Positions 51,154 to 61,520 of a stretch of 64,000 nt of DNA are shown here, piece after piece; position 1 is the first letter of the stretch; every line of letters starts with the position of its first letter. The stretch covers positions 509,751,225 through 509,815,224 of the forward strand of contig NC_058518.1 in NCBI RefSeq assembly GCF_904849725.1, written 5' to 3'. The translations under genes and the position numbers were made by a program. The notes beneath the pieces are model-generated. The model searched no databases. It worked only from the letters and a program-made list of their open reading frames with translations, and was not told where the DNA came from. The stretch is from Hordeum vulgare subsp. vulgare. Taxonomy: Eukaryota; Streptophyta; Magnoliopsida; Poales; Poaceae.

Positions 51154-51192
51154 TAGGCGCGGCCACCCCCCCCCCCCCCCTGGCCGCGCCTA
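51154..51192. other. Perfect 12-bp inverted repeat around a C15 tract
   Basis: taggcgcggcca (51154-51165) and tggccgcgccta (51181-51192) flank 15 consecutive C residues. The left arm is absent from the 3' LTR, so the structure is specific to this copy. Confidence 0.9.
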
Positions 51193-51242
51193 GGGGGCTT
51201 GTGGGCACCCAGCTAGCTGGCCCTCTGGCCCCCCTCTTCTGC

Positions 51243-51250
51243 TATATGAA
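51243..51250 (+). promoter_or_regulatory. TATA-like element of the 5' LTR
   Basis: tatatgaa follows a C/T-rich stretch (cccctcttctgc) and is conserved in the 3' LTR (~59949), where a promoter would be expected. Confidence 0.5.
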
Positions 51251-52401
51251 GGGTTTCATCCGGAAAAAAATCGAGAGGAGGCTTTTTCGTGGATTCGCCG
51301 CCGCCACGAGGCGGAACTTGAGCAGAACCAATCTAGAGCTCCGGCAGGACGATCCTGCGGGGGAAACTTCCCTCCCGGAGGGGGAAATCGTCGTCATCGT
51401 CATCATCAACACTCCTCTCATCGGAGGGGACTCGTCACCATCAACATCTTCATCAGCACCATCTCATCTCCAAACCCTAGTTCATATCTTGTAACCAATC
51501 TCCGTCTCGCGACTCCGATTGGTACTTATAAGGTTGCTAGTAGTGTTAACTACTCTTTGTAATTGATGCTAGTTAGATTACTTGGTGGAAGAGTTTATGT
51601 TTAGATCCTTGATGCTACTCATTACCTCTCTGCTCATGAATATGATTATGCTATGTGAGTAGTTACTTTTGTTCCTAAGGACATGGGATAAGTCATGCTA
51701 ATAGTAGTCATGTGAATTTGGTATTCGTTCGATATTTTGATGTGTTGTATGTTGTTTTTCCTGTCATGTGAACGTCAACTACATAACACTTCACCATTAT
51801 TTGGGCCTAGTGGAAGGCATTGGGAAGTAGTAAGTAGATGATGGGTTGCTAGAGTGACAGAAGCTTAACCCCTAGTTTATGTGTGGCTTCGTAAGGGGTT
51901 GATTTGGATCCACTAGTTTAATGTTATGGTTAGACTTTGTCTTAATTCTTCTTTCGTAGTTGCGGATGCTTGCGAGAGGGGTTAATCATAAGTGGGATGC
52001 TTGTCCAAGTAAGGGCAGTACCCAAGCGCCGGTCCACCCACATATCAAACTATCAAAGTAACGAACGCGAATCATATGAACCTGATGAAAACTAGCATGA
52101 CAGAAATTTCCGTGTGTCCTCGGGAGCGTTTTGCCTCCTATAAGACTTTGTCCAGGCTTGTCCCTTGCTACAAAAGGGATTGGGCCACTTTGCTGCACCG
52201 TTGTTACTTTTGTTACTTGCTACTTGTTGCGAATCATCTCACCACACAATCACTTGTTACCGATAATTTCAGTGCTTGCAGATATTACCTTGTTGAAAAC
52301 CACTTGTCAGATCCTTCTGCTCCTCGTTGGGTTCGACACTCTTACTTATCGAAAGGACTACGATTGATCCCCTATACTTGTGGGTGATCAAGACTCTTTT
52401 C

Positions 52402-52419
52402 TGGCACCGTTGCCGGGGA
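52402..52419 (+). promoter_or_regulatory. Primer binding site, tRNA-Asp type
   Basis: tggcaccgttgccgggga lies 11 bases after the LTR and is complementary, with one mismatch, to the 3' end of plant tRNA-Asp, the usual primer of Athila-type elements. Confidence 0.85.
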
Positions 52420-52496
52420 GTGAAGCGCCTTTGATAAGTGGAAATTGGTAAGGAAACATTCATATAGTGTGCTGAAATTTATTGTCACTTGTCACT

Positions 52497-54353
52497 ATGG
52501 AAACTAATCCTTTGAGGGGCTTGTTCGGGGTATCTTCACCTCGAACGGAAGCACAAAGAGTTGCTTCTCAACCTGCTGCACCTACTGAAAATATTTGCTT
52601 TGAATTTCCTTCGGGTATGCTTGAGAAACTGCTAGCTAATCCTTTTACAGGAGATGGAACATCACATCCACACTTGCATCTAATCTATGTAGATGAAGTT
52701 TGTGGTTTATTTAAGCTTGCAGGTTTGCCCGAGGATGAGGTCAAGAAGAAGGTCTTTCCTTTATCTTTGAAGGATAAGGCGTTGACATGGTATAGGCTAT
52801 GTGATGATACTGGATCATGGGACTACAATCGGTTGAAATTGGAATTTCATCAAAAGTTTTATCCTATGCATTTAGTACATCGTGATCGGAATTATATTTA
52901 TAATTTTTGGCCTCGTGACAGAGAAAGCATCGCTCAAGCTTGGGGGAGGCTTAAATCAATGTTATATTCATGCCCCAATCATGAGCTCTTGAGAGAAATT
53001 ATCATTCAGAACTTCTATGCTCGGCTTTCTCATGATGATCGCACCATGCTTGACACTTCTTGTACCGGTTCTTTCATGAAGAGAGATATTGACTTCAGAT
53101 GGAATTTATTGGAGAGAATTAAACGCAATTCTGAAGATTGGGAGCTTGAAGAAGGTAAGGAGTCAGGTATGAATTTCAAGTTTGATTGCGTTAAATCCTT
53201 TGTTGAAACAAATACTTTTTGTGATTTTAGCGCTAAGTATGGACTTGTCTCTGAGATAGTAGCTTCACTGTGTGAATCATTTGCTGCTCATATTGATCTC
53301 CCCAAAGAGAAGTGGTTTAAATATCATCCTCCCTTAGAAGTCAATGTAGTTAAACCCAATCCAGTTGAAGAGAAAGTCATTGCCTATAATGATCATGTTG
53401 TTCCCAGTGCTTACATTGAGAAACCACCTTTCCCTGTTAGGATAAAGGATCATTCTAAAGCTTCAACTGTGATACGTAGAGGCCACATTAGAACACATAC
53501 ACCCCGTGAGCAAATTAGAGTTGAACCTAGCATTGCTATTATCAAAGATCTTCTGTCCGACGATGTTGAGGGACATAATATTCACTTCCGTGAAGATGCT
53601 GCTAGAATTGCTAAACCTCACGCTAGAGACAAACATAGGCCTGTTGTTGGCACGCCAGTTGTTTCTCTTAAGATAGGAGATCATTGTTATCATGGTTTAT
53701 GTGACGTGGGTGCTAGTGTTAGTGCAATACCTCAATCCTTATACGATGAAATTAAAGACGAGATTGCACTTGTTGAGATAGAGCCTATTGATGTCACTAT
53801 TCAGCTTGCCAATAGAGATACTATCTACCATGTGGGAATTGTTAGGGATGTTGAAGTCTTGTGTGGTAAAACGAAGTATCCTGCTGATTTCCTCGTTCTT
53901 GCTACCGCACAAGATAGCTTTTGTCCCATCATATTTGGTAGACCTTTTCTCAATACTGTCAATGCTCATATTGACTGTGAGAAGCAAACTGTCACTGTTG
54001 GCTTTGAAGGTGTGTCACACGAGTTCAATTTCTCCAAGTTTGGTAGACAACCTCATGAAAAAGAGTTGCCTAGTAAGGATGAAACTATTGCCTTAGCCTC
54101 TATTGCCGTGCCTCCTACTGATCCCTTAGAGCAATACTTGCTTGAGCATGAAAATGATATGCATATGGATGAACGGGGTGAGATAGATAGAGTTGTCTTA
54201 GAACAATATCCTATCCTTAAGAATAATCTGCCTGTTGAACTGCTTGGGGATCCACCCCCACCAAAGGGTGATCCTGTGTTCGAGCTAAAACAGTTGCCTG
54301 ATACTCTTAAGTATGCTTATCTTGATAAAAAAAAGAGATATATCCTGTTATAA
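52497..54353 (+). pseudogene. gag-protease ORF of the Athila-type element (truncated from pol)
   Basis: Open for about 618 aa from the first ATG at 52497; the open frame itself begins slightly upstream without an ATG. Residues ~45-235 form the retrotransposon gag (capsid) region, with DKALTWYRL and FHQKFYP motifs. I found no CCHC zinc knuckle. An aspartic protease lies at ~residues 380-480 with the active-site motif CDVGASVSAIP and a later FGRPFLN. The frame ends at 54353 after a run of A (54328-54336), with LPDTLKYAYLDKKK just before, so the stop probably comes from a small indel that separates gag-PR from pol. Capsid and protease act in the cytoplasmic virus-like particle. Confidence 0.88.
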
Positions 54354-57237
54354 TTAGTGGTAGCCTCTCAGAGCATGAAGAAAATAAATTACTAAAAACT
54401 CTAAGGAATCACCGTGTTGCTATTGGATATACTCTTGATGATCTAAGGGCATTAGTCCCACTCTGTGCCAGCACAAGATTAAAACTGATCGTGATTCCAA
54501 ACCAGTTGTTGATCGTCAACGGAGATTAAATCCTAAGATGAAAGAGGTAGTAAGAAAAGAAATACTAAAGCTCCTGGAAGCAGGTATTATCTATCCTGTT
54601 GCTCATAGCGATTGGGTGAGTCCGGTGCCTTGCGTCCCTAAGAAGGGAGGCATTACCGTTGTCCCAAATGATAAGGATGAATTGATCCCACAAAGGATTA
54701 TTACTGGCTATAGGATGGTGATCGATTTTAGGAAATTGAATAAAGCCACTAGGAAAGATCATTACCCTTTGCCTTTTATCGACCAAATGCTAGAATGACT
54801 ATCTAAACACACACACTTCTGCTTTCTAGTCGGTTATTCTGGTTTCTCCCAAATAATACCAGTTGCACAATCTGATCTGGAGAAAACCAGTTTCACCTGC
54901 CCTTTCGGTACCTTTGCTTATAGACGTATGCCTTTTGGCTTATGTAATGCACCTGCCACCTTTCAAAGATGTATGATGGCTATATTCTCTGACTTTTGTG
55001 AAAATATTGTTGCGGTTTTCATGGATGACTTCTCTGTTCACGGGTCTTCCTTTGATGATTCCCTCAGCAACCTTGATCGAGTCTTGCAGAGATGTAAAGA
55101 CACCAATCTTGTATTGAATTGGGAGAAGTGCCACTTTATGGTTAATGAAGGCATCGTCTTAGGACATAAAATTTCTGAAAGAGGTATTGAAGTCGATAAG
55201 GCTAAGGTTGATGCAATCGAGAAAATGCCATACCCCACAGATATCAAGGGTATAAGACGTTTCCTTGGTCATGCTGGTTTCTATAGAAGGTTCACTAAAG
55301 ACTTCTCTAAGATTTCTAGGCCTCTTACCAATCTCTTGCAAAAGGATATTCCTTTTGTTTTTGACGATGATTGTGAGGAAGCCTTCGAAATACTTAAGAA
55401 GACCTTGATAAATGCACCTATTGTTAACCACCTGATTGGAACTTACCTTTTGAAATCATGTGTGATGCTAGTGATTATGTTGTTGGTGTTGTTCTAGGTC
55501 AAAGAGTTGATAAGAAGTTGAAGGTTATTCACTATGCTAGTAAAACTCTAGACAATGCCCAAAAAAACTATGCTACTACGGAGAAGGAATTTTTAGCAGT
55601 CGTGTTTGCATGTGAAAAGTTCAGGTCTTACATAGTTGATTCCAAAGTCACTATTCACACTGATCATGTTGCTATTAAGTACCTCATGGAGAAGAAAGAC
55701 GCTAAACCTAGACTTATCAGATGGGTTCTCTTGCTACAAGAATTTGATTTGCACGTGGTCGACACGAAGGTTGCTGATAATCCCGTAGCAGATAACTTGT
55801 CTAGGTTGGAGAACGTTCTTGATGACCCACAACCTATTGATGATAGCTTTCTCGGTGAGCAATTGAATGTCATCAATGCTTCACGTAGTGCACCGTGGTA
55901 TGCTGATTATGCAAACTATATCGTTGCTAAATATATACCACCTAGTTTCACATACCAGCAAAAGAAGAAATTCTTCTTTGACTTGAGACACTACTTTTGG
56001 GATGATCCTCACCTTTATAAGGAAGTAGTAGATGGTGTTATTAGACGTTGTGTACCTGAACATGAACACGGACAAATCCTACAGAAGTGTAACTCCGAGG
56101 CCTACGGAGGACACCATGCGGGAGATAGAACTGCACACAAGGTATTGCAATCAGGTTTCTATTGGCCCACTCTCTTCAAGGATGCCCGTAAGTTTGTCTT
56201 GTCTTGTGACGAATGTCAAAGAATAGGTAATATCGGTAAACGTCAGGAAATGCCTATGAACTATTCACTTGTTATTGAACCATTTGATGTTTGGGGCTTT
56301 GATTATATGGGACCCTTTTCCAAAATCCAACGGGTATACTCACATCCTAGTTGCTGTTGATTACATCACTAAGTGGGTAGAAGCTATCCCCACTAGTAGT
56401 GCTGATCACAACACCTCTATGAGGATGTTTAAAGAAGTTATTTTCCCTAGATTTGGAGTCCCTAGATATCTAATGACCGACGGTGGTTCACATTTCATTC
56501 ATGGTGTTTTCCGTAAAACGCTTGCTAAGTACGATGTCAACCATAGAATTGCGTCCCCCTATCACCCTCAGTCCAGTGGTCAAGTAGAGCTAAGCAATAG
56601 AGAAATTAAACTAATTCTGCAAAAGACTATCAACAGGTCTAGAAAGAATTGGTCTAAGAAGCTCGATGATGCACTGTGGGCTTATAGAACTGCCTATAAG
56701 AATCCCATGGGCATGTCTCCGTATAAAATGGTGTACGGCAAAGCATGTCATTTACCTCTTGAGCTAGAGCATAAAGCTTATTAGGCAATCAAAGAGCTCA
56801 ACTTTGATTTCAAACTTGCTGGTGAGAAGAGGTTATTTGATATTAGCTCGCTTGATGAGTGGAGAACTCAGGCATATGAGAATGCCAAGTTGTTCAAAGA
56901 AAAGGTTAAGAAGTGGCATGATAAGAGGATACAAAAGCATGAGTTCAATGTAGGTGATTATGTCTTGCTATATAATTCTCGTTTAAGATTTTTTGCAGGC
57001 AAGCTTCTCTCTAAATGGGAGGGTCCCTATACTGTTAAAGAAGTATATCGTTCCGGTGCTATCAAGATCAACAACACGGAAGGTAATTGTCCGAGAGTTG
57101 TAAATGGGCAGAGAATCAAGCATTATATCTCAGGTACTCCCATAAATGTTGAAAGCAATATTATCAATACCATAACTCCGGAGGAATACCTAAGGGATAT
57201 TTATCAGCCTGTTTCAGACTCCGAAAACGAATAGGTA
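54354..57237 (+). pseudogene. pol of the Athila-type element: RT, RNase H, integrase, broken
   Basis: RT begins near 54538 (MKEVVRKEILKLLEAGIIYP). An in-frame TGA stands at 54796, the first catalytic Asp region reads LVGYSG at 54826 (Val where Asp is expected), and the FMDD motif is intact at 55018. The frame shifts at ~55430; RNase H ([23 protein letters not shown]) and the integrase zinc region (GGHHAG, CDEC) follow in 55458-56360. The frame shifts back at ~56320 into the integrase core with DYITKW, MTDGGSHF and GQVELSNRE. A TAG at 56782 interrupts the C-terminal part, which ends with WEGPYTVKEV and a stop at 57235. No chromodomain is seen. Substitutions and stops rule out a functional polyprotein. 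Confidence 0.9.
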
Positions 57238-57532
57238 TGTGTTTCGGTAAGTAAACAGACTCCAAAACTTTTCTAGTAGGAATTTTTCTCCGTTTTGGAA
57301 TTTTTAGAAAAATAGAAAAATTGGAAGTAGTCCGGAAAGCGCACGAGGAGGCGACGAGCCTCACAGGCGCGGGCCACCCCCCCTGGTCGCGCCTGGGGGG
57401 CTTGTGGCCATCTTGTGTGCCTCCCGGACTCCATTTTCATGCTGAGTACTCCTTCTGGTCTGGAAAAAATCATTATATATTCTCTCGTAAGGTCTGACCC
57501 TCGTATCACGCAGATTTCTTGTCTAGATCGCT
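57238..57532 (+). other. Spacer between integrase and the extra ORF
   Basis: Noncoding. It includes a GC-rich stretch (~57360-57415, ggccaccccccctggtcgcg) that resembles part of this element's own LTR (51161-51206), inside otherwise unrelated sequence. Confidence 0.6.
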
Positions 57533-58054
57533 ATGACGTCCCCAAAAGCTCTGAAGGACAAGATCTTCGAGAAGGTCATCAATCCCTGCCTCACGGGAGT
57601 GCTGCAACACCCTCAATCTATCAAGATGCGTGAGAGGATGTTGCACATCCGTGATGTTGAGGTGCCCAAGAAGACCGGAAGCGTGGAGACGAGGCTCGAA
57701 GCAATGGAGCAACAGGTCTTCAAGTGCCAAGGAATGGTGGAGCATGGACTCAACGCCAACCACATGATGATCACGGGGTTCACCAACAAGCACAGGATTG
57801 ATGCCAATGACATTGGGAAGCACCTCTCGAGGCTCTGTGACAGGATTGATCAACTCTAGGCCCAGATCTATGACCTGCATAACCAAAACTGTGAGCATGA
57901 GTATAGATTTAAATCAATACGGTTGGCTGTAGATTTGAGGATTCCGGAGACTCGTTCATCTTTCCATGATGGAGCACCTATGCCTTGGAAGACGGAGGAT
58001 CAAGCCCATGTTGCAACAACTCCACCATCATCACCTCCAAAGGAAGACAACTAA
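57533..58054 (+). pseudogene. Extra ORF downstream of pol (173 codons with one internal TAG)
   Basis: Starts MTSPKALKDKIFEKV and is open for 108 codons to a TAG at 57857-57859, then stays open in the same frame to TAA at 58052-58054. The protein is charged and largely helical, with a heptad-like middle (VETRLEAMEQQVFKCQGMVEHGL) that could form a coiled coil, and a Pro-rich tail. No transmembrane segment or signal peptide is seen, so it does not look like an envelope protein, though it occupies the place of the env-like ORF of Athila elements. I do not recognise a domain. It could equally be a structural or regulatory accessory protein. Confidence 0.6.
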
Positions 58055-59574
58055 GCATGGGTATGGGCAATCCCCTTGGCTTGTGCCAAGCTTGGGGGAG
58101 TTGCCCCGGTATAGTATCACCATCACATCTTTTGCCTTTACCTTTGTTTTAGTTTGTTCATTTTCAGTTTTCTTTTTCTCTAGTAGATTAAAATTCTTAG
58201 TGTCTTAGTCTTGAGTTTTGCTTTGTGTCACCCCCGATGTATTCGAGCTCGTGAGCCATATAATAAAGAGTGTCTTAGTTAAGGGCTTTGTCTCTTGCCA
58301 TGATCAAAAGATGAGAAAAGAACAAAAGCATGAAAGATCATGTAATGATCTTATGGAAAGGGATGGCTTCACATATAAAAAGAATGATGATTGAAACTTG
58401 TTGAGGGTAGACAAATGTAGACCTTGGTCATTGTTGCAATTAATAGGAAGTGATAAAGAAGGAGAGGTTCACATATAAATACATCATCTCTGACACCACC
58501 TATGATTGTGAACACTCACTAAACTATTACATGCTTAGAAGTAGATGTTGGACAAGGAAGACAACATAACGAATTGTGTTTGCTTGGTTCCGAACAATGT
58601 TATATGATTAGAGATCCCTTAGCATGTGACGATTGCTTCCAACTCATATTAGCCAAACTCCCGCACCAAGTAGAGATACTACTTGTGCATCCATAAACCT
58701 TCAACCCAGTTTTTCCATGAGAGTCCATCATACCTACCTATGGATTGAATAAGATCCCTCAAGTAAGTTGTCATCGGTGCAAACAATAAAAATTGCTCCC
58801 TAATATGTATGATCTATTAGTGTGTGGAAAATAAGCTTTGTACGAACCTCTGATGAAGAAGACATAAAAGCGACAGACTGCATAATAAAGTTCTTTATCA
58901 CAGGAGGCAATATAAAGTGATGTTCCTCCACACTAAGAGGGCACGCATCCAAACCTCAAAAGCACATGACAACCTCTGCTTCCCCCTGCGAAGGGCCTAT
59001 CTTGTACCTTTACTTTTTGCCCTTGAAAGAGTCATGGTGATCTTCACCAATTCCTTATCTCGCATTTATCTTGGCTAACGTCATATGCTTGGGAAAGATC
59101 TATATTCATATGACAACTTGGAAGTAAGTATTCATGAATTATTGTTGTTGACATTACCCTTGAGGTGAGCAGTTGGGAGGCAAATCTATAAGCCCCTATC
59201 TTTCTCTGTGTCCAGCTGAAACTTCGATCTCATGAGTACCACATGAGTTGTAGCAATTGTAGAGAACGAAAAGATGATTGAGTATGTGGATTTGCTTTAC
59301 AAGCTCTTATTTGACTCTTTCTGATGTTGTGATAAATTGCAATTGCTTCAATGACTAAAGGCTATCGGTTGTTACTTCTCGGTAAGGTTCTTGATCCATG
59401 CTTTACTTTGTGAAGGAATTATCACTTTAGCATGAGAGATTCCATTTTGGTATTGCTGTTCTAATCATGATCATGATGCATGTATGTTCGTATCTCGTTT
59501 TTTCGACACCTCTCTCCCTAAACATGTGCACATATTTATTGAGCTAGGCTTTCGCTTGAGCACAAGCGAGGTCT
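58055..59574 (+). other. 3' noncoding region of the Athila-type element (~1.5 kb)
   Basis: No supported ORF. It begins with a copy of the polypurine motif (58088-58100) and ends at the true tract before the 3' LTR. Confidence 0.7.
58088..58100 (+). promoter_or_regulatory. Internal polypurine-tract-like copy
   Basis: aagcttgggggag is identical over 13 bases to the tract that precedes the 3' LTR. It follows the extra ORF by 33 bp. It could prime a second plus strand or be a conserved remnant. Confidence 0.6.
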
Positions 59575-59587
59575 AAGCTTGGGGGAG
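59575..59587 (+). promoter_or_regulatory. Polypurine tract of the Athila-type element
   Basis: aagcttgggggag ends one base before the TG of the 3' LTR (59589). Confidence 0.85.
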
Positions 59588-59588
59588 T

Positions 59589-61002
59589 TGATACGTCCAT
59601 TTTGCATCATGTTTTCATGTTGATATTTATCGCTTCTTGGGTTGTTGTTTCACTTCACGGTACAATACTTATGCCTTTTCTCTCTTATTTTGCAAGGTTT
59701 ACATGAAGAGGGAGAATGCCGACAGCTGGAATTCTGGCCTGAAAAAGGAGCAAGTTTGAGATACCTATTCTGCGCAACTCCAAACGCCGTAAAAATCAAC
59801 GAGGATTTTTTTCGGGAATTATAAAAAATACTGGGCCGAAGAAGTGCCAGAGGGGCGCCAGCAGGTGGCCACAAGCCTGCCCACCCCCATGGCCGCGCCT
59901 AGGGGGCTTGTGGGCACCCAGCTGGCCCTCTGGCCCCCCTCTTCTGCTATATGAAGGGTTTCGTCCAGAAAAAAAATCGGGAGGAGGCTTTTTCGTGGAT
60001 TCACCGCCGCCACGAGGCGGAACTTGAGCAGAACCAATCTAGAGCTCCGGCAGGACGATCCTGCGGGGGAAACTTCCCTCCCGGAGGGGGAAATCGTCGT
60101 CATCGTCATCATCAACACTCCTCTCATCGGAGGGGACTCGTCACCATCAACATCTTCATCAGCACCATCTCATCTCCAAACCCTAGTTCATATCTTGTAA
60201 CCAATCTCCGTCTCGCGACTCCGATTGGTACTTATAAGGTTGCTAGTAGTGTTAACTACTCTTTGTAGTTGATGCTAGTTAGATTACTTGGTGGAAGAGT
60301 TTATGTTTAGATCCTTGATGCTACTCATTACCTCTCTGCTCATGAATATGATTATGCTATGTGAGTAGTTACTTTTGTTCCTAAGGACATGGGATAAGTC
60401 ATGCTAATAGTAGTCATGTGAATTTGGTATTCGTTTGATATTTTGATGTGTTGTATGTTGTTTTTCCTCTAGTGGTGTTATGTGAACGTCGACTACATAA
60501 CATTTCACCATTATTTGGGCCTAGAGGAAGGCATTGGAAAGTAGTAAGTAGATGATGGGTTGCTAGAGTGACAAAAGCTTAAACCCTAGTTTATGCGTTG
60601 CTTCGTAAGGGGTTGATTTGGATCCACTAGTTTAATGCTATGGTTAGACTTTGTCTTAATTCTTATTTCATAACGAACATGAATCATATGAACATGATGA
60701 AAACTAGCATGACAGAAATTTTCGCGTGTCCTCGAAAACGTTTTTCCTCGTATAAGACTTTGTCCAGGCTTGTCCCTTGTTACAAAAGGGATTGAGCCAC
60801 TTTGCTGCACCTTTGTTACTTTTGTTACTTGCTACTTGTTGCGAATCATCTCACCACACAATCACTTGTTACCGACAATTTCAGTGCTTGCACATATTAC
60901 CTTGCTGAAAACCACTTGTCAGATCCTTCTGCTCCTCGTCGGGTTTGACACTCTTACTTATCGAAAGGACTACGATTGATCCCATATACTTGTGGGTCAT
61001 CA
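59589..61002 (+). mobile_element. 3' LTR (1414 bp)
   Basis: Starts tgatacgtccattttgc and ends cttgtgggtcatca. It aligns with the 5' LTR throughout but lacks the left hairpin arm and most of the C run and about 100 bp around 60670, and carries ~9 extra bases near 60470. Scattered substitutions, many of them C/T or G/A, show that the insertion is not recent. Confidence 0.9.
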
Positions 61003-61199
61003 AGACTCCCAGCGGTCACTCTCACGCGCCGCCACTTGGCGTGTTCCCAGCCGTCGCAACGTGTCGCGCTCTGAGCATTCCTTTGGGATTTTGTTTTTTA
61101 ACTTTTGCATATTTTTCGATTTTTTAGGTTGGTTTTTTCTGGGTTTTTTTTGTTCCGGTCTTTCGTAGCTTTTGGACAAAAAAAAATTGCACTGAAAAA

Positions 61200-61520
61200 C
61201 GCTTTTTTGCGATAGGCACGGTTTCGCTATCGCGAGAGGCAAAGTCGTGCCTCTCGAAAAGGGAAAAAAGTGTTTTCTTATTCCTGCTTTTTTTTCTCGC
61301 GAGAGGCACGGTTGGGAAAAACACGTTTTTTACTCTCACTCTTTTTTCGGTGAGAGACACGGTTTTGCTTCCGCGAGAGGCACGGTTTTGGTATAGCCTC
61401 TCAGTAAGGAAAAAAACACATTTCTACTATCTCTCTCTTTTTTCCACGAGAAGCACGGTTTTGCTTTCGCACGAGGCACGATTTTGCCTTCGCGAGAGGC
61501 ACGACCCGTGCCCCTCGGAA
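61200..61520. repeat. Degenerate cluster of gcgagaggcacggtttt motifs
   Basis: Seven or more copies of (g)agaggcacg or its complement cgtgcctctc occur at irregular spacing, several followed by gttttgctt. It is a simple local repeat. Minus-strand ORFs that cross it are rejected. Confidence 0.75.

Larger units (their letters stand above)
50863..52390 (+). mobile_element. 5' LTR (1528 bp)
   Basis: Starts tgatacttccattttgc and ends cttgtgggtgatca. Compared with the 3' LTR it carries a C15 run with perfect hairpin arms (51154-51192) and about 100 bp (~51956-52058) missing downstream. A TATA-like tatatgaa lies at 51243-51250. A 176-aa ORF (50964-51494) runs through U3, but its frame is opened by the C run and it is not annotated as a gene. 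Confidence 0.9.
50863..61002 (+). mobile_element. Full-length Athila-type Gypsy retrotransposon (10.1 kb), decayed
   Basis: The order is 5' LTR, tRNA-Asp-type PBS, gag-protease, RT, RNase H, integrase, extra ORF, 3' noncoding region, polypurine tract, 3' LTR. Flanking 5-bp sequences agcct (50858-50862) and agact (61003-61007) are likely a target duplication with one substitution. Lineage is inferred from the tRNA-Asp PBS, the protease motif DVGASVS, the linker LPDTLKYAYL before RT, the absence of a chromodomain and the region between integrase and 3' LTR. Several frameshifts and stops mean it cannot move by its own proteins. Confidence 0.88.

Noticed and set aside
50964..51494. 176-aa ORF in the 5' LTR
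   Set aside because: It lies in U3/R, is opened by the C15 run, and is broken in the 3' LTR copy.
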